Part shown: one piece after another, positions 51,215-57,833 of the stretch
Layout of the letters: each line of letters begins with the position of its first letter
Position numbering within the stretch: the first letter of the stretch is position 1
Assembly (NCBI RefSeq): GCF_000214375.1
Contig: NC_015578.1
Location: 3,224,001 to 3,288,000 of the forward strand
Source: Treponema primitia ZAS-2
GTDB lineage: Bacteria; Spirochaetota; Spirochaetia; Treponematales; Breznakiellaceae
DNA length: 64,000 nt
Direction of reading: 5' to 3'
The notes under the pieces: generated by a model
What the model was told of the DNA's origin: nothing
Database searches by the model: none
What the model saw: the letters and a program-made list of their open reading frames with translations, nothing else
Position numbers and translations under genes: made by a program

Positions 51215-51850
51215 ATGGAAAAAGGATGCGTAAAAACTTATAATTGGGTAGTAAGCTTGTTGAATAATTGTGATTTTTCTGATAGCGCTAAAAGGCTTGG
51301 ATTAGAGCAAATCTCAGAAAACGCTGTATTAATTAATTTTTTTGATCGGATATATAAAGTCTCAAAAAACAATATAGAACTTATTGATAAAAAAACAATA
51401 TGGACAACAGCATCAGAAGATTATGAATATGACTTAAAAAGCGTATTAGGATATTATATATTGTCAGATGCAAATATAGAACCACTATATGAATATTGCG
51501 CCCTGGGACAATTTTCCGGCGGTGTATTTCGGGAAAGCAGTAGTGTGGTATCAATGGCAAATAAAAAATTTGCAGATACATTTGGTAATGATTATGACAA
51601 ATTTAAAAAAATAATGAATATGTTTGGCATAGAATATGAAGAAGGAAACAGGGATGGAAAGTATAGTTGGAATTATAAAATATTACCCAAAATACCGATC
51701 AAATTAGTATTTTATGAAGGGGATGATGAGTTCCCTTCAAAATTACAAATTCTCTATGATAAAAATGCAATAAAAATATATAATTTTGAACAATTAGCAG
51801 TTTTACATGGTATAATTACTCAAACAATACTATCTTTAGGCAAATCATAA
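51215..51850 (+). CDS. DUF3786 protein
   Basis: 211 residues from the ATG at 51215, which follows GGGGGA; an upstream TTG in frame is less likely. DUF3786 is a family of unknown function found mostly in anaerobes. Family-like features: an early RIYKVSKNNIELI strand pair, SVLGYYILSDANIEPL, SGGVFRE, and IPIKLVFYEGDDEFPSKLQI near the C-terminus. It is the third gene of the TetR/QueG-like unit (31-44 bp gap). A dead paralogue lies 2.2 kb upstream on the other strand. No membrane segments. Confidence 0.8.
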   Translation: MEKGCVKTYNWVVSLLNNCDFSDSAKRLGLEQISENAVLINFFDRIYKVSKNNIELIDKKTIWTTASEDYEYDLKSVLGYYILSDANIEPLYEYCALGQFSGGVFRESSSVVSMANKKFADTFGNDYDKFKKIMNMFGIEYEEGNRDGKYSWNYKILPKIPIKLVFYEGDDEFPSKLQILYDKNAIKIYNFEQLAVLHGIITQTILSLGKS

Positions 51851-51870
51851 AATTGAAAATTTATTTTACC

Positions 51871-52821
51871 TTACACCGGCAACAATGCCGCTTCATGCCA
51901 ATTGTCCGGGAAGCCCATACTTTTAATCAACTCAGGTTTGGGGAAGGCGGCATTGTCCGGGTGGTTTTTGATTATATCCTCCAGGTTACAAAAAAACCGG
52001 GAGAAATTAGTATCTTCCAGCAGATACCGGAGCGCAATGACTGCGGCGAACAAGTCCTGTTTCCCGTAGGCGCAATCACCATTTGCCAGGCGGGGTACGC
52101 CAAGTTCCTTATGGAGCTGTAAATACGGCAGTTTGCCTTTGTTTACCGTATAGTTATACAAGCGGTCATTATGGGCGCAGGTATTACGGAACAATACCAA
52201 AAGGCTGATGATTGCGGATAACTGCGGTGTACTGGTTAAAGAGGTGTAGTTTTTGCTGATTTTTGTTTGCAGCAGCATGGGAAGCATATCAAGCATTTTT
52301 GATACATTGCCGAAGGTCAGTTTCCGCATCAAGACCCAGAGGGGGATATTCTCGTGGTTTACAATATAGTGATTCAGATTAACCGCATTGAAGTTGGCGG
52401 TAATAACCCGGTTAATTTCGCCTAACAGCCTGAATATCTCCGATATTTTTTTGGGGTCCTGGTAATCATAGTTATACAGGCTAGTATAGGCGTCGATTGA
52501 GTTACCGTGTTCCTCGCTAAAATAATAGGATATATGGGATTTGAGTTTTTGCTCCACTTTCAGGAGGTACTTGAAAAATAACTCCCGGAGGGCTTCATCG
52601 AAATAATACAAATTTTCAATGTCGGTAAAGGTTGCGCCGCTTTTGTACTGTCTGGTAACGGTGTCTTTGAAGGGGGTTTTATAGCCGTTTATGAGGGAGA
52701 AATAGCCGATTTGGGTAAGGATGTCTATAGCATGAGCTTCATCGGGTATGGCAAGACCCTTTTCGTCCCGAAGTTTGCGTATCTGCTGTTCATAGGTTAA
52801 AAAGGGCTTTTTTTCCGGCAT
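51871..52821 (-). CDS. Abi_2 (AbiD/AbiF) family abortive-infection protein
   Basis: 316 residues. Abi_2 proteins protect lactococci and other bacteria from phages by abortive infection and probably act as HEPN-type RNA-targeting factors. Visible: N-terminal PFLTYEQQIRKLRDEKGL, IGYFSLINGYKTPF, FDEALRELFFKYLLKVEQKLKS-like helices, WVLMRKLTFGNVSKM and the R-N-T-C-A-H-N-D-R-L-Y-N motif, which matches the R-x4-H pattern of HEPN nucleases. It has intermediate GC, higher than the DUF3786 unit with which it converges. A terminator-like hairpin lies just upstream. No partner gene is visible. Confidence 0.9.
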   Translation of the reverse strand: MPEKKPFLTYEQQIRKLRDEKGLAIPDEAHAIDILTQIGYFSLINGYKTPFKDTVTRQYKSGATFTDIENLYYFDEALRELFFKYLLKVEQKLKSHISYYFSEEHGNSIDAYTSLYNYDYQDPKKISEIFRLLGEINRVITANFNAVNLNHYIVNHENIPLWVLMRKLTFGNVSKMLDMLPMLLQTKISKNYTSLTSTPQLSAIISLLVLFRNTCAHNDRLYNYTVNKGKLPYLQLHKELGVPRLANGDCAYGKQDLFAAVIALRYLLEDTNFSRFFCNLEDIIKNHPDNAAFPKPELIKSMGFPDNWHEAALLPV

Positions 52822-52835
52822 GGTATCCTCTGGTT

Positions 52836-52864
52836 AAAAAAAAGGAGCCCTTCAGGGCCCCTCC
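52836..52864 (-). terminator. Terminator-like hairpin upstream of the Abi_2 gene
   Basis: Leftward, GGAG-type arms (52861-52864 with 52844-52847) and AGGG/CCCT form a bulged stem followed by eight Ts. It lies 14 bases before the Abi_2 start codon, so transcripts entering from the right would stop here. Confidence 0.5.
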
Positions 52865-53159
52865 GGTCGCCTTGGTTAATAACCTCCGCAACACGATCAC
52901 TACTAAAAATATACAGGGTTTGCCCCTTGCTTGTCAAGGAAAAAAATAAATGCCTTTTCCCTTTATATGTGTGGGCTGCACGGGTTTGACGTTGATGGTC
53001 ATTTCGTTACCTTTTTCTAAAACATACCAGGTTTTGGGGAGACAGGCAAGCCAAAATCCTCCATTTTGCGCCTTTGCGGCAGAAAAGGTCAAGAAGGTCA
53101 ATATTCGGGGAGATTTTGACGGTATCGGGATATACCGTCCTGTGGAAGGAGCTAGATTT

Positions 53160-53425
53160 ATGAAGACGGTACAGGTCCCCGGATTACCGATGATCCGGAG
53201 GGGAACCTCAGCCTTTGGCTTCGGCGGAATGTTCCGGCTTTGAAGGATTCTCTTGAGGTATCGAAAGAAATTCATGCTATACACTTAAAGGTCCAGGACG
53301 AAAATGAGGGGTTATCTGTTGATGAGATTAACCACAAGGCAGAGGTTACTTTGGCTTCCTGGGGGATTTCGCTTTGTCGGGATAGGACGGGACAGGGGAA
53401 GATTGGGGCTGTGGCGGAGGTATAG
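53160..53425 (+). pseudogene. Frameshifted small gene of unknown family
   Basis: GGAAGGAG precedes an ATG at 53160 that opens MKTVQVPGLP. A shift to another frame then gives a sensible hydrophilic protein: DDPEGNLSLWLRRNVPALKD, SLEVSKEIHAIHLKVQDENE and GLSVDEINHKAEVTLASW. Neither frame alone makes a whole protein. I do not recognise the family. The rest of 52870-53160 and 53430-53617 shows nothing else I can support. Confidence 0.35.
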
Positions 53426-53617
53426 GATTAGCCATACGCATAAAAACTCTCCTGTAAGGTAGCTGCTTTCACAACGATTACGAGAGGATTGTGGCAGAAG
53501 AGGCTAATCCTCTCAAGTTAAGGGAACCCCTATTTATGCCTCGGATTGGGCAGGTTACTTTAGCTCTATAAAGAGGCTGCCTGGTGATGGCGAAGTATAA
53601 AACAACCTATTATAGGA

Positions 53618-53810
53618 CTTGAAACGGATCTTTTGTTTCCTTATTGAATAGATCTCCTCCATACATTTCTCTTCATTGCCGCCGCCGTTTCCTCCTTTCG
53701 GCGGCGGTTTTTTTTATGGTAACCAGCGGCGGCATTATTGCCGACCGCCAGCCTCTACCATGCCCGCCGTGGGCGAAAATGCTTCCAATACAGGCGAACC
53801 CAATTAAAGC
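53618..53810. repeat. 193-bp direct repeat, right copy
   Basis: Partner of 48368-48560 (four differences). This copy contains most of an intact 55-codon gene and a hairpin at 53678-53715 whose arms carry the compensating C/G changes. Confidence 0.95.
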
Positions 53811-53840
53811 CGCCATAACGACAATCTTTGTATATTTCAT
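53673..53840 (-). CDS. Small secreted glycine/histidine and arginine-rich protein
   Basis: 55 residues beginning MKYTKIVVMAALIGFACIGS, a signal-peptide-like start with a possible cut after IFA. The mature part starts HGGHGRGWR and ends in a basic tail (ERRKRRRQ) coded by the terminator hairpin region. The HGGHG stretch might bind metal. The left direct repeat holds the same gene without its first 13 codons. The start has no clear ribosome-binding site. It could be a relic carried by the repeat; expression is uncertain. Confidence 0.4.
   Translation of the reverse strand: MKYTKIVVMAALIGFACIGSIFAHGGHGRGWRSAIMPPLVTIKKTAAERRKRRRQ
53678..53715 (+). terminator. Hairpin terminator in the right direct repeat
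   Basis: GCCGCCGCCG pairs with CGGCGGCGG, followed by eight Ts, read rightward. In this copy no intact rightward gene precedes it. Confidence 0.75.
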
Positions 53841-54049
53841 AATATACTTACAGTCTGATTGTTTATATTATTCATCTGGTTTATTTTACCACATTGCATT
53901 ATTCATTTGATTGTACACTGTACAAAAAAGTTAAACGATGCATTCCTATTACACAGAAAAATTAGTTCAATTGTATTATTATGATTGACAAAATAAGAAT
54001 AAAAGAATATTTTTGGAAATCAATAAGAAATATTTTGGAGGATCTATCA

Positions 54050-54607
54050 ATGAATGAAACTTTATCAGTCATAAAAAACAGGCGCAGTATTAGAGATTTC
54101 AAACCAGAGCAAATCAAGGGTTCTGAACTTGAGGTTATTTTGGAAGCCGGGATGTATGCGCCTTCCTCAGGTGGGCACCAACCTTGGCACTTTACGGTCA
54201 TTCAAAACAAAAAAGTAATTGGCGAAATATCTGAAGCTATAAAAGCTGTGTATAGAGAAATGCCCATTCCGTTTTTACAAAAAATAGGGAAAGAGCGACC
54301 TCACCTATTTTACAATGCTCTTCCTGTCATTGTGATTTCTGGCGATCAAAATTCATTGTCACCCGATATAGACTGCGCCCTTGCCGGTGAAAATATGCTG
54401 ATTGCCGCTGAATCCTTAAATATCGGATCAGTTTGGGTGAGTGGGTTTCCCCAACTCGCAAATACAGAAGCTGGCAAACAAATAATAAAAGCGTTAAACA
54501 TACCTGAAGGATATAAACCAATTTATTCAATTGCATTGGGATATAAAGCGGCGGAGAATCCTAAAGCGGGCGCCAGGAGAGAAAACCTGGTGAACTATAT
54601 AACTTGA
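54050..54607 (+). CDS. Nitroreductase-family flavoprotein
   Basis: 185 residues from the ATG at 54050, preceded by GGAGG; the longer frame upstream lacks a site. These FMN enzymes reduce nitro compounds, quinones or flavins using NAD(P)H. Visible: VIKNRRSIRDFKPEQIKG (FMN phosphate site), MYAPSSGGHQPWHF, LAGENMLIAAESLNIGSVWV and the C-terminal ALGYKAAENPKAG. AT-rich. It lies just right of the direct-repeat-bounded block and may belong with the following redox-type regulators, although these are on the other strand. Confidence 0.92.
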   Translation: MNETLSVIKNRRSIRDFKPEQIKGSELEVILEAGMYAPSSGGHQPWHFTVIQNKKVIGEISEAIKAVYREMPIPFLQKIGKERPHLFYNALPVIVISGDQNSLSPDIDCALAGENMLIAAESLNIGSVWVSGFPQLANTEAGKQIIKALNIPEGYKPIYSIALGYKAAENPKAGARRENLVNYIT

Positions 54608-54644
54608 CAGTTATATAAAAATGAATCCATCGGGCCGCAAGACC

Positions 54645-55010
54645 TTACTTGATACCCGCTTTTTTCTGGTACTCAATAAGCAGGTCTAGATGCTGTAAAA
54701 TAAAATCTTGGGAGTTTTCGTCTAAATTATTAAAATGGTAAATAATATGTTCTAGTCGTTCATTTTGCGGAGTATCAAACATGGTTCCTTTGCCGGTTTT
54801 AATCCAATGCTCATTGGCTCCAAAGGTAAAACAGACCATAGAAATAAGGCGGTCCTTTATCTCCCGCCGCCCTTCCTCGATGGAGCTAATCATGGATCGG
54901 CTTATTTTTATCCTATCCGCAAATTCTTCTTGGGTAAGACCTTTCGCCTTGCGAATATCAAGAAGCCGATTATTTATTGAAGCACTATTCACCCAATTGT
55001 TACTTTTCAT
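54645..55010 (-). CDS. XRE-family transcriptional regulator
   Basis: 121 residues from the ATG at 55010. The ATG overlaps the end of the Rrf2 gene by 11 bases, so it is translationally coupled. Helix-turn-helix: NRLLDIRKAKGLTQEEFADR, IKISRSMISSIEEGRREI. The C-terminal part (ANEHWIKTGKGTMFD, then a helix) matches phage-repressor-like XRE regulators. Target unknown. Two regulators in one transcript pointing away from the nitroreductase suggest a small control module. Confidence 0.88.
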   Translation of the reverse strand: MKSNNWVNSASINNRLLDIRKAKGLTQEEFADRIKISRSMISSIEEGRREIKDRLISMVCFTFGANEHWIKTGKGTMFDTPQNERLEHIIYHFNNLDENSQDFILQHLDLLIEYQKKAGIK

Positions 55011-55440
55011 ATACGGCGGCAACAATGTCTTTAGCAATATCTGCAAGGGTTGTTTTTGCTAACGATTGCTTCATTGCGTCCTCCGCATCTTGCATACGAC
55101 CCATTAAAACTTCTTTAAACTGCTCGATCCGAGAGTCTTCAACTATAAAATCAATTTCAGTCTTAAATAAATGCCCGTGTTCGAGCGCCAAAAAAATGTC
55201 CAATAAGGTAATTTTTGCAATCGGCTTTGCCAAAAGGACTCCGCCTTTAGAGCCCTCCTTTGTCGTGGTGATTCCAGCCGCATTAAGGCTTTTCAGTATT
55301 CTAACAACCGTTGGAGCAGGTATTTTCAATTGTTTGGCAAGAACCTTTGTCGATACATATTCGAATCCAAACTCCTCCATTTTTATGTTAATCAAAATGC
55401 CGATTGTGATTGCCCTTGAAAATTCAGTTGAATATGCCAC
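55000..55440 (-). CDS. Rrf2-family regulator lacking Fe-S cysteines
   Basis: 146 residues. Rrf2 winged helix: STEFSRAITIGILINIKMEE, VLAKQLKIPAPTVVRILKSLNAAGI and GGVLLAKPIAKITLLDI. The protein contains no cysteine, so the [2Fe-2S] sensing known for IscR/NsrR cannot occur; it is nearer the YwgB/Rrf2 type that responds by other means. First gene of a two-gene unit with the XRE regulator. Confidence 0.9.
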   Translation of the reverse strand: MAYSTEFSRAITIGILINIKMEEFGFEYVSTKVLAKQLKIPAPTVVRILKSLNAAGITTTKEGSKGGVLLAKPIAKITLLDIFLALEHGHLFKTEIDFIVEDSRIEQFKEVLMGRMQDAEDAMKQSLAKTTLADIAKDIVAAVYEK

Positions 55441-55553
55441 CTACCCTCCTCTAACGCTACTAAATCAATTATATATCTATTTGATTGATTTGTCAAGAGG
55501 GTAAAAATATGCTTTGTGAGCAAAATGTAAATTTTTTGTTCTGAGTTTAACCC

Positions 55554-57041
55554 CTAAAACTTATACCCCATCACCGCCTTAATAAAATGATTGTCCCCAT
55601 ACTGCCCCAATTCCCCTTGTTCGTCCCCCCCAAAGAGGCCTCCTGAAAGTTCAACCGTAACATCGTTTTTAATCCAGGCTATTGAAGGGAGAATGAGAAA
55701 ATCCCTGTCCTCAATGCCCCAAAGACCGGTCGCCTTTATCTCAAGCTCATCCCTGAGAAATTTCCGTGCAAGTACCGTAGTAAGTCTGGTAGAACTCAGT
55801 TCTTTCCCGGCTTCAATATCAAGCAAGGGATCGCCATTTAGCTTATCGTGAAATAAGCGTATGGTTTCAGTTGCCTGTAAATTTAGGTTTATACCCAAAA
55901 AAAGATCCCGGTCAAACCCCAGGGACCATGCAAGCTGGGGATTATAAACATCACCCTTGTCCCCTTCAAGATCATCGGTAAGCAGTATTGCCGCCTCTGC
56001 ACGGATATTAAACCCTGCCAGTACCTGTGCGTAATCAATTCCCGCCTGATGATAACGGTTATAACGAACCTTGATTTGCAGCGTATCAAATGCATCCTTT
56101 ACCGCAGTTTCTTGAAACTCTCCTGCCGCTGCAACGCTCAGGGCGTTTTGGAATCCTGACATCCCTTTAATACTTATGCCAGGACGGAATAAATTGCCAT
56201 AGAAATACTGTATTCCAAGATCAGAGGACCCAATTGTCGCAGTAAACCTAAGACCTGCTTGGGCATATTCAAGAAATGACAAAATTTGTGTTTCCTTTGT
56301 CATGTCATTAGACAGAAACCGCCCCATCCGATCATTCATGCCTTTCCCGATAGCCGCCGTCCCTGTGCCCATTTCTGGCTTGCTTAAAATTGCGGACAGA
56401 AAAGATGAGGATATATCGGTAAATTGGGAGGGCGCCCAACGGCTTCCCTGTTCCAGGGCAAAACGGTGGCCCTGAAATGTGGGAATAAAGACCCCCTCCA
56501 GTTTTGTAAATGCCCCAAATTGGTATGAACCGTGCAGCATAGGACGGGCAATTTTCATATCCCCAACAGCGCCCATGAGACTTAAATCTGAATAATCCAG
56601 GGGGTTTACCACATCCAGGGGACCAAAACTGTCTGCCTTGCCCCAGGTAAGTTTACGCAAGCCCCCTTCCAGACTAAAATCGCCAAAATAAGCGCGGAGG
56701 TAGGCTTCATCAATAGTAAGCGGTGAGGCGGAACCATCAAAGACCGGGGCAAGTTTCAGGTTGATTGTCCCATCTGCGTGAGTGCTTGCAACAGTGAAGT
56801 TAAGTTTACCCTTAAGAACATCCCCTAAATTTGTTTTTCCAATGTCCGAAAAATCATCCCCATATCCGGTAAGCCCCGCCGATAGTTCACCGCCTATGGT
56901 TACGGCGGGTACAAAAGATGGGGCCAGACCAAGGGAACCGCCATCCATTTCATTGTTAAATCCGAAATCCTGTGCAGGAAGATATAGTACGCCGGAAATG
57001 ATGAACAAGATAACTATCAGGAGAAATAGTTTTGATTTCAC
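55554..57041 (-). CDS. Predicted outer-membrane beta-barrel protein of an RND export operon
   Basis: 495 residues with a signal peptide (MKSKLFLLIVILFIISGVLY). The mature part is rich in alternating strands (LSAGLTGYGDDF, LRKLTWGKADSFGPLDVVNPLDYSD, GLRFTATIGSSDLGIQYFYG) and ends in VMGYKF, a C-terminal aromatic typical of outer-membrane barrels. The KADSFGPLDVVNPLDY-type loop recalls DUF1302 proteins that accompany MMPL pumps. It overlaps the LolA-like gene by four bases and is last in the operon. Confidence 0.7.
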   Translation of the reverse strand: MKSKLFLLIVILFIISGVLYLPAQDFGFNNEMDGGSLGLAPSFVPAVTIGGELSAGLTGYGDDFSDIGKTNLGDVLKGKLNFTVASTHADGTINLKLAPVFDGSASPLTIDEAYLRAYFGDFSLEGGLRKLTWGKADSFGPLDVVNPLDYSDLSLMGAVGDMKIARPMLHGSYQFGAFTKLEGVFIPTFQGHRFALEQGSRWAPSQFTDISSSFLSAILSKPEMGTGTAAIGKGMNDRMGRFLSNDMTKETQILSFLEYAQAGLRFTATIGSSDLGIQYFYGNLFRPGISIKGMSGFQNALSVAAAGEFQETAVKDAFDTLQIKVRYNRYHQAGIDYAQVLAGFNIRAEAAILLTDDLEGDKGDVYNPQLAWSLGFDRDLFLGINLNLQATETIRLFHDKLNGDPLLDIEAGKELSSTRLTTVLARKFLRDELEIKATGLWGIEDRDFLILPSIAWIKNDVTVELSGGLFGGDEQGELGQYGDNHFIKAVMGYKF

Positions 57042-57829
57042 CGCGCCCGCCCGGTTTCAAGATAGCTTGTGGTAAATACCCCTTCCGGTATGGGATCGTC
57101 ATATTTAATGATGTCCACAATAATTGAGGTGGAGGTTCCGGCAGACAGGGTTGTCATTTTTGTTACCATCGGGGTAAGCCTTCCCTGCACATCCTTTAGT
57201 TCACTCATTTCAAGAATTTTTACCAGGGTCCCGCGCCGGTCAAATAACTCCGCTTTATGATTAACATAGGTACTTTTATCTATATACTGTATCATCTTTG
57301 AATACTGGAAAGTATTGTCCTTTGAGATGGATTCAATGACATAACAAAGATTACCCGCTATGGATTCTTCCCGGATTATACGATGGGTATCCAGATTTGC
57401 ATCCCGGTCCATGGCAGATAGATCGTCATAAGAAAGATCGCTGCCCATAAAACTATTGGAGCCTTCGCTGGAGGCTATACGCCGCACTTTCCCCAGGGAG
57501 GGAAGAAAAATCCATTGATCGTCATTAGCTCCGGGATTTTCCAGGGTGAGAAAACGGGTATTGGCCACCGAGGCAGGACGCTGGAATACAATAATTTTTC
57601 TGTGTCCCTTGGGGCCATCTTTGGAATATTGATCCATAACCCGTTCACTGGCGGTTCCATCCTTGGCAGCGAGGACCATACGGGATCGAGTGGAAGTTGT
57701 ATCCGCCTGTATCCTGTTCCGGGATCGGTCTATAATTACTTCCGCGTCTACCGCCTGGGCAGACACTGATCCAATAGAAAAGAACAGGGCGAACATTACG
57801 CATGGCATAATCGTCACGTTGTTTTTCAT
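57038..57829 (-). CDS. Outer-membrane lipoprotein-sorting (LolA-like) protein
   Basis: 263 residues with a signal peptide ending near VSAQA. LolA-like fold family that accompanies MMPL/RND pumps and probably passes hydrophobic molecules across the periplasm. Features: MVLAAKDGTASERVMDQYSK, GANDDQWIFLPSLGKVRRIA, GSDLSYDDLSAM and YIDKSTYVNHKAELFDRRG. It has no lipobox, so it should be soluble in the periplasm. Four bases separate it from the pump gene, and it overlaps the barrel gene. Confidence 0.85.
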   Translation of the reverse strand: MKNNVTIMPCVMFALFFSIGSVSAQAVDAEVIIDRSRNRIQADTTSTRSRMVLAAKDGTASERVMDQYSKDGPKGHRKIIVFQRPASVANTRFLTLENPGANDDQWIFLPSLGKVRRIASSEGSNSFMGSDLSYDDLSAMDRDANLDTHRIIREESIAGNLCYVIESISKDNTFQYSKMIQYIDKSTYVNHKAELFDRRGTLVKILEMSELKDVQGRLTPMVTKMTTLSAGTSTSIIVDIIKYDDPIPEGVFTTSYLETGRAR

Positions 57830-57833
57830 TTCC

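Noticed and set aside
52934-53284. A 116-codon leftward frame
   Set aside because: It overlaps a better-supported frameshifted rightward remnant, has no ribosome-binding site and no recognisable family. I cannot exclude it fully.
48325-55500. Prophage or classical integrative element
   Set aside because: There is no integrase, transposase, phage structural gene or tRNA attachment site; only direct repeats and accessory genes are visible.
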